From: Agromyces badenianii
Lineage (GTDB): Bacteria; Actinomycetota; Actinomycetes; Actinomycetales; Microbacteriaceae
NCBI RefSeq assembly: GCF_003070885.1
Contig: NZ_CP028913.1
Span: 310,001-374,000 of the forward strand
DNA length: 64,000 nucleotides
Reading direction: 5' to 3'
Shown: positions 56,037 to 63,933 of the stretch, piece after piece
Layout of the letters: each line of letters starts with the position of its first letter
How positions within the stretch are numbered: the first letter of the stretch is position 1
Position numbers and translations under genes: made by a program
The notes under the pieces: model-generated
Database searches by the model: none
The model's input: the letters and a program-made list of their open reading frames with translations, nothing else
Told to the model about the DNA's origin: nothing

Positions 56037-57431
56037 ATGCGGTACATTCCCGAGCCCTTCAAGATCAAGATGATCGAGCCCATCCGGATCACGACGAAGG
56101 AGGAGCGGCGCCAGGCTGTCGAGGCATCCGGCTACAACAACTTCGGTCTGCGATCCGACGACGTCTACATCGACCTCCTGACGGACTCGGGAACCAGCGC
56201 GCTCAGCGACCAGCAGTGGGCCGGCATGATCCTCGGTGATGAGGCGTACTCGGGCGGGCGCAGCTACTACCGACTGCTCGAGGTCGCCACCGGAATCTTC
56301 GGCTACGACTACATTCAGCCCGTGCACCAGGGGCGTGCGGCCGAGAAGGTTCTGTTCCCGCTGATCGTGACCCCAGGTCAGTACGTGGTGTCGAACACCT
56401 TCTTCGACACCACTCGCGGGCACACCATGATCGCTGGTGGCACCCCGATCGACCTCGTGTGCGAGGAGGGCAAGGACCCGGCGACCTACGCCGACTTCAA
56501 GGGCAACATGGACGTGCCCGCACTCGAGGCGTTCATCGCCGAGCACGGTGCACCCAACATCGGCGCAATCGTGATGACCATCACGAACAACTCCGTTGGT
56601 GGCCAGCCCGTTTCGGTCGCGAACCTGCGTGAGGTCTCACGCATCGGGCGTGAGCACGGCATCCTGGTCATCATCGACGCGGCCCGCTATGCGGAGAACG
56701 CCTACTTCGTGAAGCAGCGCGAGCCCGAGTTCGCCGACGCTTCGATTCGGGAGATCACCCGCGAGATCTTCGCACTCGGTGACGTGTTCACCATGAGTGC
56801 CAAGAAGGACGCGATTGTCAGCATGGGTGGTTTGATCGCGGTCCGCGACCAGACGACGCATGCCGATCTGATCGCCGGCATCAAGGGCCTGGTCGTGCCG
56901 AACGAGGGCTTCATCACCTACGGTGGGCTGTCCGGACGTGACCTGGAGGCTCTGGCGACCGGGCTCGAAGAGGGCCTGAACGAGGATTACCTGCGCTACC
57001 GGATCGGGCAGCACCAGTACCTGGCCTCGCGGCTGGACGAGTACGGCATCGGATACCAGAACCCGGTCGGCGGGCACGGCGTGTACATCGATGCCGCAGC
57101 CCTCCTGCCGCACATCCCGTGGTACCAGTTCCCTGGTCACGCACTCGCTGTCGAGCTGTATCTGGAAGCCGGAATCCGTTCCTGCGAGATCGGTTCGTAC
57201 CTCCTGGATCCCGATCCGATCACGGGGGAGCAGCCGCGGGCGACGTCTGAATTCACGCGCCTCGCAGTGCCGCGCCGTGTCTACACCCAGGGGCACCTCG
57301 ACGTCGTCGCCGAGGCGCTCCGAGCGATCAAGGAGCGCGCGCACACCGTGCCGGGCTACGAGATCGTCGAGCAGGGCAAGGTTTTGCGGCACTTCACCGC
57401 GAAGCTGCGTCCTGTGCAGCACGAGGCGTAA
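56037..57431 (+). CDS. tnaA: Tryptophanase (PLP-dependent beta-eliminating lyase)
   Basis: Splits L-tryptophan to indole and 2-aminoacrylate (pyruvate plus ammonia). The 464 residues match TnaA along their whole length: [18 protein letters not shown] near residue 44, [18 protein letters not shown], the PLP-binding lysine in [15 protein letters not shown] near residue 260, and the C-terminus [10 protein letters not shown]. Tryptophanase rather than tyrosine phenol-lyase is indicated by Asp in FFDTTRGH and Ile in CEIGSYL, where phenol-lyases have Thr and Arg. The second ATG (56037) is chosen because AAGGAAG lies six bases upstream; ATG 56031 is the alternative. The codon pattern is less GC-biased than in flanking genes. 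Confidence 0.88.
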   Translation: MRYIPEPFKIKMIEPIRITTKEERRQAVEASGYNNFGLRSDDVYIDLLTDSGTSALSDQQWAGMILGDEAYSGGRSYYRLLEVATGIFGYDYIQPVHQGRAAEKVLFPLIVTPGQYVVSNTFFDTTRGHTMIAGGTPIDLVCEEGKDPATYADFKGNMDVPALEAFIAEHGAPNIGAIVMTITNNSVGGQPVSVANLREVSRIGREHGILVIIDAARYAENAYFVKQREPEFADASIREITREIFALGDVFTMSAKKDAIVSMGGLIAVRDQTTHADLIAGIKGLVVPNEGFITYGGLSGRDLEALATGLEEGLNEDYLRYRIGQHQYLASRLDEYGIGYQNPVGGHGVYIDAAALLPHIPWYQFPGHALAVELYLEAGIRSCEIGSYLLDPDPITGEQPRATSEFTRLAVPRRVYTQGHLDVVAEALRAIKERAHTVPGYEIVEQGKVLRHFTAKLRPVQHEA

Positions 57432-57437
57432 GCCGAA

Positions 57438-57485
57438 GTGGATCACAACGAAGTGGACTACACCATGAAAGGGAAACGTCGATGA
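57438..57485 (+). CDS. Possible 15-residue leader peptide before the permease
   Basis: GTG at 57438 opens a frame encoding MDHNEVDYTMKGKRR, whose TGA overlaps the permease ATG (ATGA). An internal ATG (57465) would give MKGKRR. It contains no tryptophan, so it is not TnaC-like; translational coupling is the more likely role. The segment also holds a direct repeat (CGAAGTGGA at 57435 and 57450). Confidence 0.25.
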   Translation: MDHNEVDYTMKGKRR

Positions 57486-58987
57486 GCCGGTTGAATGCAC
57501 AAAAGGCCAGCGCACCCCCTCCTGCGGGGGTACAGGATGACGAAAGCAAAGGCTTCAAGCGAGCGCTGACAAGCCGCCACATCCAGATGATCGCTCTCGG
57601 TGGAGCGATCGGCACCGGATTGTTCTACGGCTCTTCCGATGCCATCGGACTGGCTGGGCCGGCGGTGCTGATCGCCTACATCATTGCTGGGGCGGCGATC
57701 TTCCTCGTCGTTCGCGCTCTCGGTGAGATGGCGGTCGACGAGCCGGTCTCCGGTGCCTTCAGCCACTACGCCTTCAAGAACTGGAGCCCGCGCGCGGGAT
57801 TCGTCTCGGGATGGAACTACTGGTTCAACTACGTGGCAGTCGCCATGCTCGAGCTCGCCGTCGTGGGGATCTACGTGAACTACTGGTTCCCGGAGGTTCC
57901 AGGATGGCTGACGGCGGCGTTCTTCCTCGTCACCATCACGGCCATCAACCTCGTCGGCGTCAAGGGATTCGGTGAATTCGAGTTCTGGTTCGCGTTGATC
58001 AAGGTCGTGGCTGTCATCGCGATGATCGTGCTCGGCCTTGCAGTCGTCATCCTCGGAGTGAACAACAACCCGGATCTGCCCGATCCGACCTTCGCGCACT
58101 TGGTCGACGACGGCGGGTTCGCCCCGATGGGCTTGATGGGCATCGTTCTGGCGCTGCCGGTGGTCTTGATGTCGTTCGGTGGCGTCGAGCTGATCGGCGT
58201 CACCGCCGGCGAGGTTCAGAATCCGCGCAAGACCATCCCCAAGGCAGTCAATCAGGTCATCTACCGGATTCTGATCTTCTACGTCGGTGCACTGATCGTC
58301 GTGCTCGCGGTGATCCCGTGGCGGAGCATCACGGGAGAGATGAGCCCGTTCGTGCAGATCTTCGACAATGTCGGGATCGCGGGGGCGGCTCACGTCCTGA
58401 ACCTCGTGATGATCACGGCTGTCTTGTCGGTGTACAACGCGGGTCTGTACTCCAACGGTCGGGTGCTGCATTCCCTCGCGCATCAAGGAAATGCACCGGC
58501 CTTCCTCAAGCGTCTCTCGCCGAGTGGTACCCCCGTTGGCGGCGTGATCGTCACGTCTGCGGCCACGGTGCTGGCGGTTGCCGTCATCCTGCTCTGGCCC
58601 GACTTCGCCTTCGGCTACCTGCTGTCGATCGCCGTGATCGCCGGAATCATCAACTGGTCGATGATCATGATCACTCAGCGCAAGTTCCGGCGTCGGATCG
58701 GGGCAGACGGTGCTGCTGCACTGTCGTTCCGACTGCCCGGCGGACGACTTGCCACCTATGCGGTGTTGGCGTTCTTCGCCGTCGTCGTCGTGATCATGGC
58801 AATGTCGCCCGCGTACCGCACCGCGGTGATCATCGGCCCCATCTGGATCGGGATCCTGCTGGTCGCGTTCGAGATCAAGACCCGGCGTCAGCGTCGGCGT
58901 CGGACGACGTATGGCGACGAGACCGAGAGCTCGTCAGATGTAGCTCCCACCCCTGAAATGACCGCTCCTGGAAGAGAGAACCTGTGA
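57482..58987 (+). CDS. APC-superfamily amino-acid permease (AAT family)
   Basis: A 501-residue transporter with 12 TMs. The AAT family signature is at the start of TM1 (RHIQMIALGGAIGTGLFYGS, residues 32-51), followed by GEMAVDEPVSGAFSHYA near residue 81 and a TM6 stretch VVLMSFGGVELIGVTAGE near residue 222. Relatives include AroP, LysP and GabP. In this cluster tryptophan or another tryptophanase substrate is the likely cargo, by context. The ribosome-binding site is AAAGGGA. It overlaps ridA by four bases. Confidence 0.88.
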   Translation: MSRLNAQKASAPPPAGVQDDESKGFKRALTSRHIQMIALGGAIGTGLFYGSSDAIGLAGPAVLIAYIIAGAAIFLVVRALGEMAVDEPVSGAFSHYAFKNWSPRAGFVSGWNYWFNYVAVAMLELAVVGIYVNYWFPEVPGWLTAAFFLVTITAINLVGVKGFGEFEFWFALIKVVAVIAMIVLGLAVVILGVNNNPDLPDPTFAHLVDDGGFAPMGLMGIVLALPVVLMSFGGVELIGVTAGEVQNPRKTIPKAVNQVIYRILIFYVGALIVVLAVIPWRSITGEMSPFVQIFDNVGIAGAAHVLNLVMITAVLSVYNAGLYSNGRVLHSLAHQGNAPAFLKRLSPSGTPVGGVIVTSAATVLAVAVILLWPDFAFGYLLSIAVIAGIINWSMIMITQRKFRRRIGADGAAALSFRLPGGRLATYAVLAFFAVVVVIMAMSPAYRTAVIIGPIWIGILLVAFEIKTRRQRRRRTTYGDETESSSDVAPTPEMTAPGRENL

Positions 58988-59394
58988 TCACCGGCGACGA
59001 GACGAGCGTCCGCGCAATCTCGGTCCAATCGGCGCCCGCCGCCATCGGACCCTACTCCCAGGGAGTCGTAGCACCCCCGTACGTCTACGTCTCCGGCCAG
59101 CTGCCGATCGACCCCGCGACGGGCGAGCTCGACGGCTCCACGGCCGCGGTGCAGGCGAAGCGCGTTCTCGCCAACCTCGAGGCCGTGCTCGAAGCGGTCG
59201 GGTTGACGCTCGCTGACGTGGTGAAGACCACGGTGTTCCTCGCCGACCTCTCCGACTTCGCCGCCGTCAACGAGGTCTACGCCGACCGCTTCGTCGGGGC
59301 GGTTCTGCCGGCGCGCTCGACCATCGAGGTCGCTGGATTGCCCCGAGGCGCGCAGGTCGAGATCGAGGCGATCGCGGCGATCCGGGCGAGCTGA
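58984..59394 (+). CDS. RidA-family enamine/imine deaminase
   Basis: A 136-residue trimeric-type RidA protein. Family elements: AIGPYSQGVVAPPYVYVSGQ near residue 20, VVKTTVFLADLSDFAAVNEVY near residue 80 and PARSTIEVAGLPRGAQVEIE near residue 105, which includes the catalytic Arg (PARS). RidA hydrolyses 2-aminoacrylate and related imines that would damage PLP enzymes. Tryptophanase generates exactly this intermediate, so its place in the operon makes sense. The GTG start overlaps the permease stop (GTGA). Confidence 0.9.
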   Translation: MITGDETSVRAISVQSAPAAIGPYSQGVVAPPYVYVSGQLPIDPATGELDGSTAAVQAKRVLANLEAVLEAVGLTLADVVKTTVFLADLSDFAAVNEVYADRFVGAVLPARSTIEVAGLPRGAQVEIEAIAAIRAS

Positions 59395-59436
59395 GTCCTG
59401 CTCAGCAGGGTGATCCCGTAAAGTCGCACCACAATT

Positions 59437-59479
59437 GGCGAGCCCTGGATTCGGCACGACTCCGAATCCAGGGCTCGCC
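59437..59479 (+). terminator. Perfect 18-bp hairpin between ridA and ybaK
   Basis: GGCGAGCCCTGGATTCGG (59437-59454) pairs without mismatch with 59462-59479, leaving a seven-base loop. No T-run follows. It lies 43 bp after the ridA stop, so it is a terminator or mRNA-end stabiliser separating the operon from the ybaK gene. Confidence 0.75.
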
Positions 59480-59515
59480 GTCGTCTGACGATGGCTGACC
59501 TGTCCTCCCGAGTTG

Positions 59516-59557
59516 AATCCTGAAGGAAATGATGACTGAAGCAATCCACACCCCCGC
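59516..59557 (+). repeat. 42-bp leader/start segment, inverted copy at 60833-60874
   Basis: From the 5' leader through about nine codons (AATCCTGAAGGAAATGATGA at the left), this segment matches the minus strand of 60833-60874 at 36 of 42 positions without gaps. The two genes therefore share ribosome-binding site, start and N-terminal residues (MTEAIHTPA versus MTETIHSPA). Confidence 0.85.
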
Positions 59558-60029
59558 TGCGAGCAGCACTGACCTCGTCGCGGTGAGTGTGCTCGACCGC
59601 GCCGAGGCCGAGTACACCTTGCACTCCCATCCGCCGGTGATGCGGGCGGAGGACCACGCGAACAGCGGACTGGCGCTGGACCGGTCAGCGAAGACGTTGG
59701 CGTTCCTCGTCAGCGGGGAATTCGTAGCGCTGGTCTGTCTCCCAGCGATGGCGAAGCTCTCGTACGGGCAGCTCGCCACTGTTCTGGGCCGCTCACGTTC
59801 GCAGATCAAGCCTGCGCCGGCGGAATACCTCGAGCGGCTGGAGATGAAGCCCGGTGGGGTTGGGCCGTTCACCACTGATCCTGACGTGAAGGTCGTCATC
59901 GACCAGCAGGTCCTCGAGTATCCGGTGGTCTATTGCGGGAGTGGCGACCCCTGCGTCACCGTAGAGCTGACTCCGGCCCAGCTCGAGCGGGCCTGCCCGA
60001 CCGCGATCACGGCCGACGTCACGTCCTGA
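59529..60029 (+). CDS. YbaK/EbsC-family aminoacyl-tRNA deacylase-like protein
   Basis: A 166-residue protein of the YbaK/ProXp family, which edits mischarged tRNA. Signs: YTLHSHPPVMRAEDHANSGL near residue 28, AKTLAFLVSGEFVALVCLPA near residue 57 with the family's conserved Lys, then KLSYGQLATVLG and GGVGPFTTDPDVKVVIDQQV. Which aminoacyl-tRNA it acts on is unknown. It could protect against a non-cognate amino acid made or imported by this cluster (inference). Two ATGs (59529, 59532) follow GAAGGAA. Its leader and first codons match those of the regulator gene in inverted orientation. Confidence 0.82.
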   Translation: MMTEAIHTPAASSTDLVAVSVLDRAEAEYTLHSHPPVMRAEDHANSGLALDRSAKTLAFLVSGEFVALVCLPAMAKLSYGQLATVLGRSRSQIKPAPAEYLERLEMKPGGVGPFTTDPDVKVVIDQQVLEYPVVYCGSGDPCVTVELTPAQLERACPTAITADVTS

Positions 60030-60138
60030 CGCTGATGGCGCGGGCTGCTCGCCCCCTGCCCTGACGACCGACCCGACCGACCCGATCGGCCGGGGAAGAC
60101 GTGAGTCGAGAAGCCGATCGAACTCGCCGGTGATCGAG

Positions 60139-60858
60139 TCAGATGTCGCTCGAGCTGACCCGGTCCGTGGCGGGCGCAGTCTCGTGCTCGATCTCGTTCA
60201 AGTAGTTGTAGACCGTGAAGCGGGTGACACCGAGTGCCTGCGCCGCGGTCTCGACGCTCTCTTTGAGCATGAAGAACCCTCGGTCCCTGAGTGCCTGGAC
60301 AACGGCCAGCTTGTGACGCTTGTGCATGAGGTCGACCGGGACGTCGACCACACTGATGGCGCTCGCCAGAACATGCTGGGCAACCTCGTCGACATCTCCG
60401 ACGAACTCCTCGGCTTCGTTGGCTCCGGAATCGGCGAGGCGGGTCTGCGGCATCATGGAGCCGGCCAGTTCGGCGAGGATGCGCCAAGCATGCGTGTCGT
60501 TGTTGACGCAGAGCGCAGCCACTGCGGTGCCGGCGCTATCGCGGAAGATGATCGTCGAGCTGCGCCACTCACGTCCGTAGGCGTTGCGGCCACCGTAGCC
60601 GAGCACGGTGCTGTAGGTGTCGGTGGCGCTGGCCCGAAGCAGCAGGTCGGTCGCCGAGCCGCCTTCGTCACGGCCCGAAAGGTCTCCTGCAACGGCCACG
60701 ATCGAATTCGGCAACAGGCGCAGGTCGTGCAGCACGACCTCGCACTCGCCCGGAGTCAATGACGCCAGCGGCTCGACGAGGGTCCGCAACGTCCGCAGGA
60801 TCAGGTCCGCCTCCGCAGCGATACTCTGCCCGGCGGGGCTGTGAATGGTTTCAGTCAT
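60139..60858 (-). CDS. YheO-like PAS / DauR-type HTH transcriptional regulator
   Basis: A 239-residue regulator. The N-terminal YheO/PAS-like domain (EVVLHDLRLLPNSIVAVAGD near residue 43, then SSTIIFRDSAGTAVAALCVN) precedes a C-terminal DauR-like helix-turn-helix (ESVETAAQALGVTRFTVYNY near residue 201). DauR-type proteins regulate amino-acid catabolism, so this is the probable local regulator of the tryptophanase cluster. ATG 60858 is chosen (GAAAAG upstream and homology of its leader to that of ybaK); an ATG at 60909 would add 17 residues. A palindrome lies in its promoter. Confidence 0.82.
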   Translation of the reverse strand: MTETIHSPAGQSIAAEADLILRTLRTLVEPLASLTPGECEVVLHDLRLLPNSIVAVAGDLSGRDEGGSATDLLLRASATDTYSTVLGYGGRNAYGREWRSSTIIFRDSAGTAVAALCVNNDTHAWRILAELAGSMMPQTRLADSGANEAEEFVGDVDEVAQHVLASAISVVDVPVDLMHKRHKLAVVQALRDRGFFMLKESVETAAQALGVTRFTVYNYLNEIEHETAPATDRVSSSDI

Positions 60859-60874
60859 CTTTTCATTCAGGATT
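60833..60874 (-). repeat. 42-bp leader/start segment of the regulator gene, inverted copy of 59516-59557
   Basis: Read on the minus strand it covers the leader, ribosome-binding site, ATG (60858) and first codons of the regulator. It is 36/42 identical to the corresponding part of the ybaK gene. Confidence 0.85.
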
Positions 60875-60942
60875 GCACTCTCGCCGACACCATCGATCTG
60901 ATGCGGCACGTCTTCGTGCGGAACGAGCTGCCCGCCGCATCC

Positions 60943-60972
60943 AGACTACCTAAGCTTCTGCTTAAATCTTAG
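60943..60972 (-). promoter_or_regulatory. Regulator promoter with TAAGC-TTCT-GCTTA operator
   Basis: On the minus strand a TAGTCT -10 (60943-60948) is preceded by the palindrome TAAGC-TTCT-GCTTA (60951-60964), flanked by CTAAG/CTTAG. The position suggests autoregulation. Elsewhere in the 404-bp gap 60859-61262 I see only a minus-strand TTGACA (61157-61162) with a weak -10 (around 61134-61140), and no supported gene. Confidence 0.5.
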
Positions 60973-61262
60973 CGAACAGCCGAGACAGGCCGTATGCCCC
61001 GCACGACCCGTCATCCATGCTGAGCGGGCCCAGCCCGGCATCACTCAGCGCCGCCCCCTGCGAGGTCGGCGGCAAGGCTCTCGAGTTCGGCGAGCAGCCC
61101 GGTCAGGCCGGGTTCTTCGATGGGGGGTGGCCGCACTATGAGCGGCGCGGCGCGCGTGTCAAGCCCTAGGACCGCCGCAGCGCGGCCTGTTAACGTGGCT
61201 GCGAACGGACCCCCGGGGCCTTCCGAACCGCGTTGACCACCACCGCGACCGGGTGCATGCAT

Positions 61263-61667
61263 ATGGAGCGAATCCTTTACGCCGGACACGACTTCGCCAC
61301 CGCCACCGTGATCGCCGAAGCCGTGCTCGACTACGCCGGCGAGCTCGCCGCGGTCGGCCGATACGCCACCGTCGCCATCCCGATCATCGCGATGGATGGA
61401 GCGCCGTCCACCGCGAGACTCCTCCTCGGCCCGTCGCTGCCGATCGCGACGAAGCCCATCCAGGGGCCAGCGATCGAACTCGTCGACGACGGTGCGGTGG
61501 CAGAGCTGCGCGACGCGACGCGGCGGCTGCGCCCGTCCCACGACGTGCACTGGGCGGTCGATCCAGGCGGCGAGCAGCGCATGGCCGACGAGTTCGACTA
61601 CGACCCATCGCCTCCGAAGGCGCGCGAACTGCGTTCTCCCAGCTCTACGGATTACCCTGAAGCGTGA
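61263..61667 (+). CDS. Conserved hypothetical protein upstream of the DEAD-box helicase
   Basis: A 134-residue protein of unknown function. Residues 1-60 form an alpha/beta unit (ERILYAGHDFATATVIAEAV, then YATVAIPIIAMDG), and the C-terminal 40 residues are polar (DEFDYDPSPPKARELR). No TM or signal is present. ATG 61263 is chosen; a TTG at 61233 would add ten residues. The stop overlaps the GTG start of the helicase gene by four bases, so the two are co-translated. Confidence 0.65.
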   Translation: MERILYAGHDFATATVIAEAVLDYAGELAAVGRYATVAIPIIAMDGAPSTARLLLGPSLPIATKPIQGPAIELVDDGAVAELRDATRRLRPSHDVHWAVDPGGEQRMADEFDYDPSPPKARELRSPSSTDYPEA

Positions 61668-63481
61668 CTGCTGACGAAGCTCCGGTCGAGGTGGAGGCTC
61701 CCAAGGAGCCCGCCGCGACGACATTCTCCGACCTCGGGCTCGATGGCGCGGTACTGAAGGCGCTCGCCGATGTCGGCTACGAGACGCCCTCCGCGATCCA
61801 GGCCGCGACGATCCCGCCCCTCCTCGCCGGTCGCGACGTCGTCGGTCTCGCGCAGACGGGAACCGGCAAGACCGCCGCCTTCGCTCTGCCGATCCTCGCG
61901 CGCCTCGACCTCGCCCAGAAGACCCCGCAGGCGCTCGTGCTCGCGCCGACTCGTGAACTCGCGCTGCAGGTCTGCGAGGCGTTCGAGCGCTATGCCGCGC
62001 ATCTCAAGGGGGTGCACATCCTTCCCGTCTACGGCGGTCAGGGCTACGGCGTGCAGCTGTCGGCGCTGCGCCGCGGTGTGCACATCGTCGTCGGCACCCC
62101 TGGCCGCATCATGGACCACCTCGACAAGGGCACCCTCGATCTCTCGGAGCTCAAGTACCTCGTGCTCGACGAGGCCGACGAGATGCTGAAGATGGGCTTC
62201 GCCGAAGACGTCGAGACGATCCTCGCCGACACTCCCGACGACAAGCAGGTCGCCCTGTTCTCGGCGACCATGCCGACCACGATCCGGCGCATGTCGAAGC
62301 AGTACCTGCACGACCCCGAAGAGATCACGGTCAAGACGAAGACCACCACCTCGGCGACGATCACCCAGCGCTACCTCGTGGTGTCGTACCAGCAGAAGGT
62401 CGACGCGCTGACCCGCATCCTCGAGATCGAGAACTTCGAGGGCATGATCGTCTTCGTTCGCACGAAGAACGCGACGGAGGAGCTCGCCGAGAAGCTCCGC
62501 GCCCGCGGGTACTCCGCCGCCGCCATCAACGGCGACGTGCCGCAGATCCAGCGTGAGCGCACGGTCAACCAGTTGAAGTCGGGCAAGCTCGACATCCTGG
62601 TGGCCACGGATGTCGCGGCGCGCGGCCTCGACGTCGAGCGCATCAGCCACGTGGTGAACTTCGACATCCCGACCGACCCCGAATCGTACGTGCACCGCAT
62701 CGGCCGCACCGGCCGCGCCGGCAGAAGCGGCGATGCGATCAGCTTCGTCACCCCTCGGGAGCGCAACCTCGTCTCGTCGATCGAGCGGGCCACGCGTCAG
62801 CCGCTCACGCAGATGCAGTTGCCGAGCGTCGAAGACGTGAACGTCACGCGCCTCGCCCGCTTCGACGACCGCATCACGGCGGCGCTCGGCCAGAGCGAGC
62901 GCATCGACATCTTCCGTGACATCATCGCCCACTACGTGCGCAACCACGACGTGCCAGAGGTCGATGTCGCGGCGGCGCTCGCGGTCGTGGCGCAGGGCGA
63001 ATCGCCGTTGCTGCTCGAGCCCGAGCCCGAGCGTCCGCGCCGAGCCGACCGTGAGCGCGGCGATCACGCCGAGCACGGCGATCGACCGGCTCGCGGCGAG
63101 CGCTTCGACCGTGCAGATCGCGGCGATCGCGGCGACCGAGGAGACCGCCCCGAGCGTCGTCAGCGGCCGAGCAGCGGCCCGATGGCGACGTACCGCATCG
63201 CCGTCGGCAAGCGTCACAAGGTCGAGCCGCGGCAGATCGTCGGTGCGCTCGCCAACGAGGGCGGCCTGAGCCGTGGTGACTTCGGCGCCATCCAGATCCG
63301 CCCGGAGTTCTCGCTCGTCGAGCTGCCCGCCGACCTCTCGCACGAGACGCTCGAGCGCCTCGACGGAACTCGCATCTCGGGCCGGCTGATCGAGCTGCGG
63401 CCCGATCGCGGGGGCCAGGCACGCCGTGCCGACGAGGGTGAGGGCGCGAAGCCCTTCCGGAAGCCGCGTCACAAGGGCTGA
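61664..63481 (+). CDS. DEAD-box RNA helicase (DeaD/CsdA-like)
   Basis: A 605-residue ATP-dependent RNA helicase, likely in ribosome assembly or cold adaptation. Motifs in order: Q-motif region (TFSDLGLDGAVLKAL, residues 20-34), Walker A AQTGTGKT near residue 64, PTRELALQ, DEAD in VLDEADEMLKMGF near residue 166, SAT, RGLDVERISHVVNFD near residue 320 and HRIGRTGRAGRSG near residue 345. The C-terminus has an RGD/ERD-rich linker (about 450-500) and a DbpA-type RNA-binding domain (AVGKRHKVEPRQIVGALANE near residue 512). GTG start. Confidence 0.95.
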   Translation: MTADEAPVEVEAPKEPAATTFSDLGLDGAVLKALADVGYETPSAIQAATIPPLLAGRDVVGLAQTGTGKTAAFALPILARLDLAQKTPQALVLAPTRELALQVCEAFERYAAHLKGVHILPVYGGQGYGVQLSALRRGVHIVVGTPGRIMDHLDKGTLDLSELKYLVLDEADEMLKMGFAEDVETILADTPDDKQVALFSATMPTTIRRMSKQYLHDPEEITVKTKTTTSATITQRYLVVSYQQKVDALTRILEIENFEGMIVFVRTKNATEELAEKLRARGYSAAAINGDVPQIQRERTVNQLKSGKLDILVATDVAARGLDVERISHVVNFDIPTDPESYVHRIGRTGRAGRSGDAISFVTPRERNLVSSIERATRQPLTQMQLPSVEDVNVTRLARFDDRITAALGQSERIDIFRDIIAHYVRNHDVPEVDVAAALAVVAQGESPLLLEPEPERPRRADRERGDHAEHGDRPARGERFDRADRGDRGDRGDRPERRQRPSSGPMATYRIAVGKRHKVEPRQIVGALANEGGLSRGDFGAIQIRPEFSLVELPADLSHETLERLDGTRISGRLIELRPDRGGQARRADEGEGAKPFRKPRHKG

Positions 63482-63487
63482 TCCGGC

Positions 63488-63922
63488 GTGCAGGCACGGC
63501 GGCCCCGGTCACCGGGCGGTGCGCGCGGCATCCGCGTGCGCTGCGCGGCGGCCGCGGCGGCGACCCTCGCCGTCGGGGTCGCGCTGCAGGTGCCCGAACG
63601 CACGGTGCTGATCGATCTCCTCGGCAGCGTGCTCTACGTGTGCCTCTTCGCGTTCCTCGTGCGAGCGGTGTGGCCGGCGATGGGCGCCGCCGCGTCGGCG
63701 CTCTCGGCCCTCGTCATCGCGTGCGCCGTCGAGCTGCTCCAACTCGGCGACGTGCCACGGCGCATCGTCGAGGCCTTCCCGCCGGCGAGGCTCCTTCTCG
63801 GCAGCGCCTTCGACCCCGTCGATCTGTTCGGCTACGCGGGCGGCGCGATGCTCGCGTTCACCGTGCAGCTCGCTCTGGCCGGGCGCCCGGCGCGCCCGGC
63901 GCCGGAGCCCGGCTCGAGCTGA
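63488..63922 (+). CDS. DUF2809-family membrane protein
   Basis: A 144-residue protein with four predicted TM helices (near residues 18-34, 43-60, 66-84 and 112-130). The polar segment between TM3 and TM4 (GDVPRRIVEAFPPARLLLGS, FDPVDLFGYAGG) is the DUF2809 signature, as in VanZ-like small membrane proteins. The function is unknown. It starts six bases after the helicase stop (GTG at 63488), so it is probably co-transcribed. Confidence 0.75.
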   Translation: MQARRPRSPGGARGIRVRCAAAAAATLAVGVALQVPERTVLIDLLGSVLYVCLFAFLVRAVWPAMGAAASALSALVIACAVELLQLGDVPRRIVEAFPPARLLLGSAFDPVDLFGYAGGAMLAFTVQLALAGRPARPAPEPGSS

Positions 63923-63933
63923 CGGGGCGGGCT

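Noticed and set aside
56037..57431. Tyrosine phenol-lyase instead of tryptophanase
   Set aside because: At the two positions that separate the families the protein has Asp (FFDTTRGH) and Ile (CEIGSYL), as in tryptophanase, rather than the Thr and Arg of phenol-lyases.
58984..59394. RidA lacking its catalytic arginine
   Set aside because: I first placed the Arg at the Gly in EVAG. Aligning by PARS shows the catalytic Arg is in PARST and is present.
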